A DNA stretch of 64,000 nucleotides from Neisseriaceae bacterium CLB008 (GTDB lineage: Bacteria; Pseudomonadota; Gammaproteobacteria; Burkholderiales; Neisseriaceae), in NCBI GenBank assembly GCA_041228285.1, contig CP166133.1, forward strand, positions 868,001 through 932,000, read 5' to 3'. Of the stretch, positions 42,947 through 52,492 are shown one piece after another. The notes below the pieces were generated by a model, which was not told the DNA's origin, searched no databases, and saw only the letters and a list, made by a program, of their open reading frames with translations. The first letter of the stretch is position 1. Every line of letters starts with the position of its first letter. The translations under genes and the position numbers were made by a program.

Positions 42947-43570
42947 CTAGGAAACGGCTTGGACGCAAAAGTCGGCAATGGCGTCGATGAGCTGGGTTTT
43001 ATCGACGGGGTGAGCGTCCGGGTTGCTGATCGGCATGATCAGGGCTTGGGTCATCGAGCCGACGATGCAGGCGGCGCTGGCGTCGACGTCGATGGAGCGA
43101 AAGTCGCCGTCTTTAATGCCTCGGTGCAAAATATTTTTGAACACGTTTCCAAACAGCAGGTGGCAGCGCATCCGTTCGGTTTCAACCGCGGCACTGTCTA
43201 AGGGTTCGGCGATGAAGGCGTAGGCCAAGCGGGAACCTGCGAGGGCGCGGCTGGTAAAAGAGACAATGGCGGCGCGCAGGCATTCGCGTGCAGACTGCGG
43301 CTGGGCGGCAATTTCATCAAGAATGTCGATTTCTAACAGAACGGCGTCGGTTAAGATTTCTACCAGCAGCTGATCTTTAGACGAAAAATAACGGTAGATC
43401 AGGCCAGTGGACACGCCTGCTTCGCGTGCAATGCCTGCGACCTGTACGTCTTTGAATCCACCCTTGGCAATGATGCGGCGGGCGGCCTGGAAAATGATCT
43501 TTCTATTCTGGGCCAGTCTGGCTTCCATCATTGAAGATCGCTTGTAGGTTGAGGTGCGTTTTTCGGTCAT
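42947..43570 (-). CDS. TetR-family regulator, probable liu operon regulator
   Basis: 207 residues. Helix-turn-helix at about 30-75 (GFKDVQVAGIAREAGVSTGLIYRYFSSKDQLL), then a TetR ligand domain. It is divergent from liuA. Betaproteobacterial liu clusters are known to use either a MerR (LiuR) or TetR (LiuQ) regulator, and position suggests the LiuQ role. A 6-bp inverted repeat in the intergenic region may be its operator. Confidence 0.85.
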   Translation of the reverse strand: MTEKRTSTYKRSSMMEARLAQNRKIIFQAARRIIAKGGFKDVQVAGIAREAGVSTGLIYRYFSSKDQLLVEILTDAVLLEIDILDEIAAQPQSARECLRAAIVSFTSRALAGSRLAYAFIAEPLDSAAVETERMRCHLLFGNVFKNILHRGIKDGDFRSIDVDASAACIVGSMTQALIMPISNPDAHPVDKTQLIDAIADFCVQAVS

Positions 43571-43627
43571 GCTGGCATTATAGTTTAAACGCTAAATATA
43601 GTACATAAAATAAATTGAAATCAAATT

Positions 43628-43643
43628 ATGAATTGCTATTCAT
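43628..43643. promoter_or_regulatory. Inverted repeat in TetR-liuA intergenic region
   Basis: ATGAAT and ATTCAT are separated by TGCT. A TATAGT hexamer with a poor -35 17 bases upstream (TTCATT) overlaps this repeat, so a bound TetR would block liuA transcription. Confidence 0.45.
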
Positions 43644-43761
43644 TTTTTTGGATTACCCCTGTATAGTGAAGAGAACGAATAGGGCAAGCGCGTCGTTAAA
43701 TGGCTACAGGCCAGACCAATGCCCAATAATGGCCAGACGATAAAGACAAAGGAGAACCATC

Positions 43762-44934
43762 ATGATGTTGCAAACATTAGATTTTGGCATGGATGAAACC
43801 ATTACCATGTTGCGCGAGAGCTTAGTAGGCTTTTGCGCCAATGAGATCGCCCCGCGTGCGGCGCAAATCGATCACGATAATGAATTTCCTGCCGACCTAT
43901 GGCGCAAAATGGGCGACCTAGGCCTATTGGGCATGACCGTCAGCGAAGAATACGGTGGCAGCGGCATGGGCTATTTGGCCCACATCGTGGCGATGGAAGA
44001 AATTTCTCGGGCTTCTGCTTCAGTAGGGCTGTCGTATGGTGCCCACTCTAATCTGTGCGTGAATCAGCTTAACCGTAACGGCAATGCCGAGCAAAAGGCC
44101 AGATATTTGCCCAAATTGGTGTCTGGTGAGCACGTCGGTGCCTTGGCCATGTCTGAGCCCAATGCTGGTTCTGATGTGGTGAGCATGCAGCTACGGGCGG
44201 AAAAAAAAGGCGATGTGTATGTATTGAACGGCTCGAAGATGTGGATCACCAACGGTGGCGATGCCGACGTGCTGATCGTGTATGCCAAAACCGATGCACA
44301 AGCAGGTGCCAAGGGCATGACGGCGTTTATTGTTGAAAAAGGCTTTAAAGGCTTTAGCCACGGCACGCATTTGGATAAATTAGGCATGCGCGGCTCCAAT
44401 ACCTACCCCTTATTCTTTGACGATTGTGAAGTCCCGGCTGAAAACGTTTTAGGCACGGTTGGTGGCGGTGTGAAGGTGTTGATGAGCGGTTTGGACTATG
44501 AGCGTGCCGTCCTCAGCGGTGGCCCCTTGGGCATTATGGATGCCTGTATGGACGTGGTGATTCCGTACTTGCACGACCGTAAGCAGTTTGGTCAGGCCAT
44601 TGGTGAGTTTCAATTGATGCAGGGTAAGCTGGCCGATATGTACAGTACCTGGTTGGCCTCTAAGGCTTTGGTGTATGCCGTTGGCCGCGCCTGCGATCAG
44701 TCCGACCACGCCCGTAGCCTGCGTAAAGACGCTGCTAGCGCCATTTTGTACTCTGCCGAAAAAGCCACTTGGATGGCGGGTGAGGCCATTCAGACCTTAG
44801 GCGGTAACGGTTACATCAATGAATATCCAGTTGGGCGCCTATGGCGTGATGCCAAGCTGTATGAGATCGGGGCGGGGACTTCTGAGATTCGCCGAATGTT
44901 GATCGGCCGTGAGCTATTTAACGAAACTGCTTGA
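43762..44934 (+). CDS. liuA: Isovaleryl-CoA dehydrogenase
   Basis: 390 residues of the acyl-CoA dehydrogenase family. The catalytic Glu is at the isovaleryl-CoA dehydrogenase position in SGLDYER (Glu247), the Gly-Leu-Asp-Tyr-Glu context typical of this enzyme rather than of medium-chain enzymes. [18 protein letters not shown] and GAGTSEIRR are C-terminal family blocks. Converts isovaleryl-CoA to 3-methylcrotonyl-CoA with FAD in leucine degradation. AGGAGA precedes ATG. First gene of the liu operon. Confidence 0.95.
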   Translation: MMLQTLDFGMDETITMLRESLVGFCANEIAPRAAQIDHDNEFPADLWRKMGDLGLLGMTVSEEYGGSGMGYLAHIVAMEEISRASASVGLSYGAHSNLCVNQLNRNGNAEQKARYLPKLVSGEHVGALAMSEPNAGSDVVSMQLRAEKKGDVYVLNGSKMWITNGGDADVLIVYAKTDAQAGAKGMTAFIVEKGFKGFSHGTHLDKLGMRGSNTYPLFFDDCEVPAENVLGTVGGGVKVLMSGLDYERAVLSGGPLGIMDACMDVVIPYLHDRKQFGQAIGEFQLMQGKLADMYSTWLASKALVYAVGRACDQSDHARSLRKDAASAILYSAEKATWMAGEAIQTLGGNGYINEYPVGRLWRDAKLYEIGAGTSEIRRMLIGRELFNETA

Positions 44935-44965
44935 GTCGGTGTTTAATTGATTAATGAGGTTTGCC

Positions 44966-46573
44966 ATGAATGTTTTGAAATCCAGTATCAATCCCCGTAG
45001 CGACGAATTTCGCGTAAACGCTGAAGCCATGCAGCAGGCCCTAGCCGGCTTGAATGAGGTGGCGCACACGATTCAACAGGGCGGTGGCGAAGCCGCCTGC
45101 GCCCGCCACGAAGGTCGCGGCAAGCTATTGGTGCGTGAGCGTATTGACGTATTGCTTGATGAGGGCAGCAATTTCTTAGAGGTTGGCCAGCTGGCCGCCT
45201 GGGATATGTACGGTAATGAAGTGCCTGCGGCTGGCGTGATCACCGGCATCGGTCAAGTGCATGGCCGCCAGTGCATGATTGTGGCCAACGATGCGACGGT
45301 TAAAGGCGGTACGTATTACCCTTTGACGGTGAAAAAACACCTGCGCGCGCAAGAGATTGCCGAACAGAATCATTTGCCGTGTATTTATTTAGTGGATTCG
45401 GGCGGTGCCTATTTGCCGCTGCAGGATGAAGTGTTTCCTGACCGCGACCATTTCGGGCGTATTTTCTATAACCAAGCGCAAATGTCGGCCAAGGGCATTC
45501 CGCAAATCGCTGTAGTGATGGGCAGCTGTACCGCCGGTGGCGCCTATGTGCCAGCGATGTCGGACGAAACCATTATTGTGCGCAATCAAGGCACCATCTT
45601 CTTAGGTGGGCCGCCGTTGGTGAAAGCGGCCACGGGCGAAGTGGTCAGCACCGAAGATTTAGGCGGCGGCGACGTGCACACGCGAGTGTCGGGCGTGGCC
45701 GACTATTTGGCTGAAAACGACCATCATGCGCTTGGCTTGGCGCGCAATATTGTGGCCAACTTAAACCATGTAAAAACCCATGACTTAGACGTGAAGGCGG
45801 TACAGGCGCCGCTGTATTCTGCCGATGAGCTATATGGCGTGGTGCCTAGCGACACGCGTAAGCCCTACGATGTGCGCGAAATCATTGCCCGCATCGTGGA
45901 TGGTTCAGAATTTGACGAATTTAAGGCTAGGTTTGGCACCACGCTGGTGACGGGCTTCGCGCGGCTGTATGGCCATCCGGTCGGCATCATTGCCAATAAT
46001 GGCATTTTGTTCTCTGAGTCGGCCCAAAAAGGCACCCACTTTATTGAACTGTGCTGTCAGCGTGGCATTCCGCTGATCTTCTTGCAAAACATCACCGGTT
46101 TTATGGTGGGGCGCAAGTATGAGAATGAGGGCATTGCCAAAAATGGCGCCAAGCTGGTGATGGCTGTGGCCACGGCTAAAGTGCCTAAGTTTACGCTGAT
46201 CATTGGCGGCTCGTTTGGTGCGGGTAACTACGGCATGTGTGGCCGCGCTTATTCACCGCGTTTCTTGTGGACTTGGCCTAATTCACGCATCAGCGTGATG
46301 GGCGGCGAGCAGGCGGCCAGCGTGTTGACCACGCTTAAGCGCGATGCGATTGAGAAAAAGGGCGACAGCTGGAGCGCTGAAGAAGAGCAGGCCTTTAAAC
46401 AGCCGATTCGTGATCAATATGAGCATCAGGGCCATCCGTTTTATGCCTCGGCACGGCTGTGGGATGATGGCGTGATTGACCCGGCTCAAACCCGCCGCGT
46501 CTTGGGTTTGAGCGTGTCGGCGGCGCTGAATGCGCCGGCAGAAGCCACCCAATTCGGCGTGTTCCGAATGTAA
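44966..46573 (+). CDS. liuB: 3-Methylcrotonyl-CoA carboxylase beta (carboxyltransferase) subunit
   Basis: 535 residues of the acyl-CoA carboxyltransferase family. Two crotonase-like halves are seen, with [17 protein letters not shown] at the start, [16 protein letters not shown] and [22 protein letters not shown] later. It transfers carboxybiotin from LiuD to 3-methylcrotonyl-CoA. ATG at 44966 has GAGG upstream; an in-frame ATG at 44954 does not. Confidence 0.95.
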   Translation: MNVLKSSINPRSDEFRVNAEAMQQALAGLNEVAHTIQQGGGEAACARHEGRGKLLVRERIDVLLDEGSNFLEVGQLAAWDMYGNEVPAAGVITGIGQVHGRQCMIVANDATVKGGTYYPLTVKKHLRAQEIAEQNHLPCIYLVDSGGAYLPLQDEVFPDRDHFGRIFYNQAQMSAKGIPQIAVVMGSCTAGGAYVPAMSDETIIVRNQGTIFLGGPPLVKAATGEVVSTEDLGGGDVHTRVSGVADYLAENDHHALGLARNIVANLNHVKTHDLDVKAVQAPLYSADELYGVVPSDTRKPYDVREIIARIVDGSEFDEFKARFGTTLVTGFARLYGHPVGIIANNGILFSESAQKGTHFIELCCQRGIPLIFLQNITGFMVGRKYENEGIAKNGAKLVMAVATAKVPKFTLIIGGSFGAGNYGMCGRAYSPRFLWTWPNSRISVMGGEQAASVLTTLKRDAIEKKGDSWSAEEEQAFKQPIRDQYEHQGHPFYASARLWDDGVIDPAQTRRVLGLSVSAALNAPAEATQFGVFRM

Positions 46574-46588
46574 GGCGAAGGAGTCGAT

Positions 46589-47377
46589 ATGTATCAGTAT
46601 TTAGAAATCGAACGGCAAGGCCAGGTGACCCATGTGTGGCTCAATCGACCAGAGGTGGGCAATGCGTTTAATGCAGCGCTGATTGCCGAGTTAAACCAAT
46701 GTTTTACTGAGCTGAATCACGATGAGATGACGCGAGTAGTGGTGTTGGGCGGCCGCGGCAAGCATTTTTCTGCCGGTGCCGACCTGAACTGGATGAAGGC
46801 GGCGGGCGAAGCCGACTTGGCCACCAATGTGGCTGATGCAGAAGCTTTGGCGCAGATGTTGGACAGCTTGGCCCGCGTCAATAAGCCCACCATCGCCCGA
46901 GTTCAGGGCGCGGCCATGGGCGGCGGCCTCGGCTTGGCGGCGGCTTGCGACCTCTGCGTGGCGTCTGAGAATGCCGTGTTCGCAACCTCGGAAGTGCGTT
47001 TAGGGCTCACGCCAGCGACGATTAGCCCCTATGTGCTGCGCGCCATCGGCGCTCGCCAAGCCCATCGCTATTTCTTGACCGCTGAAAAAATCAGCGCTGC
47101 CAAGGCCGAGCGCATTGGTCTGGTGCATGAATTGGCGGCCACGCCTGAGGTGATTGATGAAACGGTGGCGCAGCTGTGCAGCAGCCTGCTGGCGGGTGGG
47201 CCTGTGGCGCAAGCCGCGGCCAAAGCGCTGATTTTTAGGGTGAACAACCAAACCATTGATGCACCGCTGTTGGCCGATACCGCCCAGCGTATTGCCACTT
47301 TACGTGCGGGTGCCGAAGCGAAAGAGGGCTTGAGTGCTTTTTTAAGCAAGCGTGCCCCCGCTTGGCAAGCCGAATAA
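46589..47377 (+). CDS. liuC: 3-Methylglutaconyl-CoA hydratase (enoyl-CoA hydratase family)
   Basis: 262 residues of the crotonase family. The oxyanion-hole segments are KHFSAGADLNWM and VQGAAMGGGLGLAAACDL. Hydrates 3-methylglutaconyl-CoA to HMG-CoA between LiuB/LiuD and LiuE. GAAGGAG precedes the ATG, 15 bases after liuB. Assignment to this substrate rests on the operon. Confidence 0.92.
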   Translation: MYQYLEIERQGQVTHVWLNRPEVGNAFNAALIAELNQCFTELNHDEMTRVVVLGGRGKHFSAGADLNWMKAAGEADLATNVADAEALAQMLDSLARVNKPTIARVQGAAMGGGLGLAAACDLCVASENAVFATSEVRLGLTPATISPYVLRAIGARQAHRYFLTAEKISAAKAERIGLVHELAATPEVIDETVAQLCSSLLAGGPVAQAAAKALIFRVNNQTIDAPLLADTAQRIATLRAGAEAKEGLSAFLSKRAPAWQAE

Positions 47378-47399
47378 CGTCGTCGTTTAAAGGAAGACC

Positions 47400-49427
47400 A
47401 TGTTTAATAAAATTTTAATTGCCAACCGCGGCGAAATTGCCTGCCGTGTGATCCGTAGCGCTAAAAAAATGGGCATTGCCACCGTGGCCGTGTATTCCCA
47501 CGCCGACGCCAATGCCCAGCACGTGAAGCTGGCCGATGAAGCCGTGTGTATTGGCCCTGCGCCAGCACGTGAAAGCTATTTGCAAATCGACAAAATCATT
47601 GCTGCTGCCAAGCAAACTGGCGCTCAGGCGATTCACCCTGGCTATGGTTTTTTGTCTGAAAATGAAGCCTTTGCCGAAGCCTGCCAAGTGAATGACGTGG
47701 TGTTCATTGGCCCGCCGGTGGCCGCCATCAACGCGATGGGCCTGAAAGCCACGGCCAAGGCGCTGATGGAAAAAGCTGACGTGCCGCTGACGCCTGGCTA
47801 TCACGGCAGCAATCAAGATGCTCAGTTCCTGCATCAAGAGGCCGATCGCATTGGCTATCCGCTCTTGATTAAGGCCAGTGCGGGTGGGGGCGGTAAGGGC
47901 ATGAGCCTGGTGGAGTCTTCGGATCAATTTTTAAATGCCTTAGCCAGCTGCCAACGCGAAGCCACGGCCAGCTTTGGCAACGCCGACGTGTTGCTGGAAA
48001 AATACATCAGCCGTCCACGCCACATTGAAGTACAGGTGTTTGGCGACAGCCACGGCAACTACGTGCACTTTTTTGAGCGCGACTGCTCGGTGCAGCGCCG
48101 CCACCAAAAGGTTTTGGAAGAAGCGCCTGCGCCTAACGTCAGCGATGAGCATTTGGCCGCCATGCGTGAAGCCGCCATCAATGCTGCCCGCGCCGTAGGC
48201 TATGTGGGTGCAGGGACGGTGGAGTTTATTGCCCACCAAAGCGGTGAGTTTTACTTCATGGAAATGAACACCCGCTTACAGGTAGAGCATCCGGTGACGG
48301 AAATGATCACCGGCGAAGACTTGGTTGAGTGGCAGCTGCGGGTGGCCTTTGGTGAGCCCTTGCCGAAAACTCAAGAGCAGCTGGGGATTCGCGGCCATGC
48401 GCTAGAAGCGCGGATTTATGCCGAAGATCCAGACAAAGGCTTCTTGCCGTCTACCGGCCAAATTGTCTACCTACATCGCCCTGAAACCAACGACTTTGTG
48501 CGCATCGACAGCGGCGTAGAAGAGGGCGACGTGATCAGCGCCTATTACGACCCGATGATTGCCAAACTCATTGTGTGGGGTGAAGACCGTGCCGAGGCAT
48601 TGAACCGCATGCACCGTGCTTTGGGTGAATTTAATGTTTTAGGATTAAACAATAACATCAGCTTCTTACGGCGCTTAGTGGGCTGTGCCTCATTCACTCA
48701 GGCGGATTTAGACACCGGTCTGATTGAGCGTGAGCAAACGGCTTTGTTGCCGAATACTGAGCCGGTGGCTGCCAATATTTGGGGTTTGGCCAGCTTAGGC
48801 CTGCTGCTGCAACAGCAACAAGGTTGGCAGCAGGTGGCCCAAGCCGGTGCCGATGCCCAATCGCCTTGGCATCAGGCTGATGGCTGGCGCCTGAATGGCC
48901 ACGTACGCCGTAAGCTAAACTGGCTGCATCAAGGAGAGCCGACCCAAGTCATCGCGCATTACCAAGGTCAGGGGCATTTTAATCTGTTGCTCAATGGCCA
49001 AGCGGTGACCGCGTCGGGCACGCTGAATGCAGAGGGAGAGTTGACGGCCGTCATCGCAGGGCAGCAGAAAAAAGCCCGAGTGGTGCGCCAAGGTCAGGTG
49101 CTGTGGGTGTTTGTAGACGGTGATGCCCATGCCTTTACCTATGTCGACCCTTACAGCGCCGTGTCAGAAGAGGCCGCAGGCAGCAATCATTTGGCGGCGC
49201 CGATGCCTGGCCAAGTGGTTAAAGTGTGGGTGAGTGCGGGCGATGTGGTGAAAAAAGGCGATGCCTTGATGGTGTTAGAAGCCATGAAGATGGAGCACAC
49301 GATTACCGCGCCTGCTGACGGCATGATTGAGAGCGTGCTGTTTGCGGTGACCGACCAAGTGGCCGATGGCGATGAGCTGTTGGTGTTTGCTGAAGGCGAA
49401 AAGGAAACCAGCGATGTACCTGCCTAA
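47400..49427 (+). CDS. liuD: 3-Methylcrotonyl-CoA carboxylase alpha (biotin) subunit
   Basis: 675 residues: biotin carboxylase domain ([30 protein letters not shown]-grasp loop, [15 protein letters not shown]), a middle linker domain, and a C-terminal biotinyl domain with the biotin lysine in EAMKMEH (Lys630). Carboxylates its own biotin with bicarbonate and ATP and passes it to LiuB. AAGGA precedes ATG. Its last 14 bases overlap liuE. Confidence 0.95.
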   Translation: MFNKILIANRGEIACRVIRSAKKMGIATVAVYSHADANAQHVKLADEAVCIGPAPARESYLQIDKIIAAAKQTGAQAIHPGYGFLSENEAFAEACQVNDVVFIGPPVAAINAMGLKATAKALMEKADVPLTPGYHGSNQDAQFLHQEADRIGYPLLIKASAGGGGKGMSLVESSDQFLNALASCQREATASFGNADVLLEKYISRPRHIEVQVFGDSHGNYVHFFERDCSVQRRHQKVLEEAPAPNVSDEHLAAMREAAINAARAVGYVGAGTVEFIAHQSGEFYFMEMNTRLQVEHPVTEMITGEDLVEWQLRVAFGEPLPKTQEQLGIRGHALEARIYAEDPDKGFLPSTGQIVYLHRPETNDFVRIDSGVEEGDVISAYYDPMIAKLIVWGEDRAEALNRMHRALGEFNVLGLNNNISFLRRLVGCASFTQADLDTGLIEREQTALLPNTEPVAANIWGLASLGLLLQQQQGWQQVAQAGADAQSPWHQADGWRLNGHVRRKLNWLHQGEPTQVIAHYQGQGHFNLLLNGQAVTASGTLNAEGELTAVIAGQQKKARVVRQGQVLWVFVDGDAHAFTYVDPYSAVSEEAAGSNHLAAPMPGQVVKVWVSAGDVVKKGDALMVLEAMKMEHTITAPADGMIESVLFAVTDQVADGDELLVFAEGEKETSDVPA

Positions 49428-50310
49428 TAAAGTCAAAATAGTGGAGGTCGGGCCGCGCGACGGCCTGCAAAATGAGGCGCAACAGGTCAGCACCGAGGTC
49501 AAGCTGGAGCTGATCGAACGCTTGGGCGAGGCAGGATTAACCACGATTGAGGCGACGGCGTTTGTGTCGCCCAAGTGGGTGCCGCAGATGGCCGATGCCA
49601 AAGCCGTGATGGCTGGGCTTAAGCCGAAGGCGGGCGTGGCCTATCCGGTGTTGGCGCCTAATTTGCAAGGCTTTGAGGCGGCTTATGGCGCCGGCGCTCG
49701 CGAAGTGGCGGTGTTTGCGGCGGCGTCGGAAGCCTTCTCGCAAAAAAACATCAATTGCAGCATTGCCGAGTCGATCGAGCGTTTTGTGCCGGTGTTGCGC
49801 GCGGCGCAAAGCCACGGTGTGAAGGTGCGCGGCTATGTGTCCTGTGTTTTGGGCTGTCCGTACGAGGGCGAAATTGCGCCTGAGCAAGTGGCGGAAGTGG
49901 CCCAGAGATTGTTGGATTTAGGCTGCTATGAAATCAGCCTTGGCGACACCATCGGTGTGGGTACGCCGGTGGCCACCATGGGCTTAATCGACGCCGTGTC
50001 GAAACGGGTGCCGCTGCCGCAGCTGGCTGGTCATTTTCACAACACCTACGGCATGGCCATCGCCAATATTTTTGCGGCGTTACAAATGGGCGTGGCGGTG
50101 TTTGATGCGTCGGTGGCAGGCCTAGGCGGCTGCCCTTATGCTAAGGGCGCCAGCGGCAATGTGGCCACGGAAGACGTGGTGTATTTATTAAACGGTTTGG
50201 GCATCGACAGCGGCGTGGATTTGCCTTCGTTAGTCAGCACGGCACACTGGATCAGCCAAGCGCTGGGTCGAGCACCGGCCTCACACACGGCCAAAGCCCT
50301 GCTGGCTTAA
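49414..50310 (+). CDS. liuE: Hydroxymethylglutaryl-CoA lyase
   Basis: 298 residues of the TIM-barrel HMGL family: [12 protein letters not shown] at the N-terminus, a metal-binding [13 protein letters not shown], and [15 protein letters not shown] with the active-site Cys. Cleaves HMG-CoA to acetoacetate and acetyl-CoA, ending leucine degradation. ATG at 49414, inside the end of liuD, has AAGGAAA upstream, so translation is coupled. Confidence 0.95.
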   Translation: MYLPNKVKIVEVGPRDGLQNEAQQVSTEVKLELIERLGEAGLTTIEATAFVSPKWVPQMADAKAVMAGLKPKAGVAYPVLAPNLQGFEAAYGAGAREVAVFAAASEAFSQKNINCSIAESIERFVPVLRAAQSHGVKVRGYVSCVLGCPYEGEIAPEQVAEVAQRLLDLGCYEISLGDTIGVGTPVATMGLIDAVSKRVPLPQLAGHFHNTYGMAIANIFAALQMGVAVFDASVAGLGGCPYAKGASGNVATEDVVYLLNGLGIDSGVDLPSLVSTAHWISQALGRAPASHTAKALLA

Positions 50311-50427
50311 GCCGGCTTGGGTAAGCAGCATCATAATAAAAGGCATGGCCATAAGCCGTCGCCTGACCTTAGTCCGTTGTGATGAACGGGTGTTATCTAC
50401 AAAAGAGAACAGAAACAAGGAGTCACT

Positions 50428-52095
50428 ATGAGTCAACTAAGCTATGTGAATGGTGCCAGCAGCACCCCTTTGATCGGGGTGACGGTGGGCCAATACTTTG
50501 ATGAAGCCTGTGCGCGTTACGCCGAACATGAGGCTTTGGTGGTGCGCCATCAGAATGCCCGCTTGACCTATCGCGATCTGCAAGAGCAGGTCAATACCTT
50601 GGCCTGTGGCCTGCGTCGCCTAGGCTTAGTGGCCGGAGACCGCATTGGCATTTGGTCAACCAACTGCGTGGAATGGACGTTGATGCAGTTCGCCACCGCC
50701 AAGGCGGGGCTGATTTTGGTCAACATCAATCCTTCCTATCGCCGTACCGAACTTGAATACGCCATCAATAAGGTGACCTGTCGCGCCATCGTGATGGCCT
50801 CTGCGTTTAAAGACAGCAACTATAATGACATGATCTGTGATCTGGCTCCAGAGTTGGCCGATGCAGGCTCTGGCCCGCTACAAGCACAGCGGCTGCCTTC
50901 GTTGGAGTATGTGATCAGCATCAATAACGAACCACGCTCTGGTATGTTGAATTTTGCCGACTTGATGACTGCGCCCAGTGCCGAAGAGTTAGCCGCTTTG
51001 GCCGAAGTAGGCGCGTCTTTACAGTTTGACGACCCGATCAACATCCAGTTTACCTCTGGCACCACTGGCAGCCCTAAGGGCGCCACGCTGTCGCACCACA
51101 ATATTTTGAATAACGGCTTTTTTTGTGGCGAAGGCATTAAGCTGCAGGCGCAAGAGCGGGTGTGTATTCCCGTACCGTTATACCATTGCTTTGGCATGGT
51201 AATTGGCAATTTGGCCTGTATCACTCATGGTGCGACGATGGTGTATCCGGCCGCCGTCTTCGACGCGGCCCAGACCCTTAAAACGATTGAAGAGGAGCGG
51301 TGTCACGCAGCCTATGGCGTGCCCACCATGTTCATCGCCATGTTGGATCATCCCGACTTTGGTCAATACGATTTGAGCAGTTTACGCACCGGCGTGATGG
51401 CGGGCAGTCCTTGCCCGGTGGAGGTGATGCGTCAAGTCATCGATAAAATGTATATGCGCGAAGTGACGATTTGCTACGGCATGACCGAAACCTCGCCGGT
51501 GAGCTTTCAAAGCGCGACCGACGACCCCATCGACAAGCGCGTCAGCACCGTAGGCCGCGCCCACCCTCATTGCGAAATCAAAATTGTGGATGAGCTAGGC
51601 AAAATCGTGCCGCGTGGCGTGGTCGGCGAGCTATGTACCCGCTCTTATTCGGTGATGTTGGGCTATTGGGGCGATGAGAAAAAAACCGCAGAAGCCATTG
51701 ACGCTGCTGGCTGGATGCACACCGAAGATTTGGCCGTGCTAGACGATGAAGGCTATTGCCAGATGGTCGGCCGCATTAAAGACTTGGTGATTCGCGGCGG
51801 TGAGAACCTCTATCCGCGCGAAATTGAAGAGTTCTTATACACCCATCCAGATATTTTGGATGTGCAGGTGATTGGCGTGCCTGACACCAAGTACGGTGAA
51901 GAGCTGTGTGCTTGGATTGTGGTGAAAGAAGGCCGCAGCCTGACCGCAGAAGACATTCGAGGCTTTTGTGATGGCCAGATTTCACGCCAAAAAGTGCCGC
52001 GCTACGTGAAGTTTGTGGTGGAGTTTCCGATGACCGTTACCGGTAAAATCAAAAAGTTTGAGATGCGCGAAATCATGCAGGCCGAACTAGAATAA
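50428..52095 (+). CDS. AMP-binding acyl-CoA synthetase (ACSF2/FadK-like)
   Basis: 555 residues of the adenylating superfamily: ATP loop [37 protein letters not shown] and the catalytic Lys near the end ([11 protein letters not shown]). Activates a carboxylic acid to its CoA thioester. Similar ligases accompany liu clusters of betaproteobacteria, where acetoacetate or branched acids are candidate substrates; specificity cannot be read here. AAGGAG precedes ATG; it follows liuE by 117 bases and may be co-transcribed. Confidence 0.88.
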   Translation: MSQLSYVNGASSTPLIGVTVGQYFDEACARYAEHEALVVRHQNARLTYRDLQEQVNTLACGLRRLGLVAGDRIGIWSTNCVEWTLMQFATAKAGLILVNINPSYRRTELEYAINKVTCRAIVMASAFKDSNYNDMICDLAPELADAGSGPLQAQRLPSLEYVISINNEPRSGMLNFADLMTAPSAEELAALAEVGASLQFDDPINIQFTSGTTGSPKGATLSHHNILNNGFFCGEGIKLQAQERVCIPVPLYHCFGMVIGNLACITHGATMVYPAAVFDAAQTLKTIEEERCHAAYGVPTMFIAMLDHPDFGQYDLSSLRTGVMAGSPCPVEVMRQVIDKMYMREVTICYGMTETSPVSFQSATDDPIDKRVSTVGRAHPHCEIKIVDELGKIVPRGVVGELCTRSYSVMLGYWGDEKKTAEAIDAAGWMHTEDLAVLDDEGYCQMVGRIKDLVIRGGENLYPREIEEFLYTHPDILDVQVIGVPDTKYGEELCAWIVVKEGRSLTAEDIRGFCDGQISRQKVPRYVKFVVEFPMTVTGKIKKFEMREIMQAELE

Positions 52096-52114
52096 GCGGT
52101 TCAGGCCAATCAGA

Positions 52115-52158
52115 CAGGCTCTAAATCACGCGTTGACGTGGTTTAGGGCCTGTTTTTT
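52115..52158 (+). terminator. Intrinsic terminator after acyl-CoA synthetase
   Basis: CAGGCTCTAAATCACG and CGTGGTTTAGGGCCTG pair with two G-U pairs, followed by T6. Confidence 0.85.
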
Positions 52159-52406
52159 ATGGGGCTTAGGCTAGGCGTGGTTAAGGCAATAGACCAGCAG
52201 CGCCGCAGCCAAATAAATAGCCTAAAGGCCAGTGTTGTCGGCCTCTGAGCACCATCGGCCAGCGTGGGATTGGCTCATGGCATGGCGAGGGTGTCGACGG
52301 CTGGGTTGCTGAATACGTCAAAAATCACGCCACAAGCGACACAGCCAGTTAAATGGGGCGTGAGGACGATTAAAGCGATGTGGCCATCTCGACATCGCAT
52401 CTAAAA
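52159..52406. other. Gene-free stretch upstream of iron uptake operon
   Basis: About 250 bases. A short minus-strand frame (about 46 codons, ending near 52190, hydrophobic C-terminus) is open but has no start or ribosome binding site; I take it as chance or decay. Nothing else was seen. Confidence 0.35.
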
Positions 52407-52425
52407 AAGAATAGTTATCATTATT
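52407..52425. promoter_or_regulatory. Fur-like box upstream of TonB receptor
   Basis: The 19 bases, read on the minus strand, match about 14 of 19 positions of the Fur consensus (core AATAATGATAA). It lies eight bases before a strong -35 hexamer, so iron-bound Fur could repress the operon. Confidence 0.65.
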
Positions 52426-52432
52426 GTTTTAA

Positions 52433-52461
52433 TTGACCGTCGGTCGGTCGGTGATTATAAT
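52433..52461 (+). promoter_or_regulatory. Promoter with tandem CGGT repeats in the spacer
   Basis: TTGACC and TATAAT are separated by exactly 17 bases. The spacer holds three tandem CGGT units (52441-52452), and GACC-GTC-GGTC (52435-52445) is a small palindrome over the -35. These look like a second operator, possibly for the TetR protein encoded at the end of the operon. Confidence 0.7.
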
Positions 52462-52492
52462 GCGATTTTTATTTCCCTAACCTGTAGCGAGA

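Noticed and set aside
52185-52325. Minus-strand frame of about 46 codons with a hydrophobic end
   Set aside because: No start codon with a ribosome binding site and no recognised family; most likely chance or a decayed remnant.
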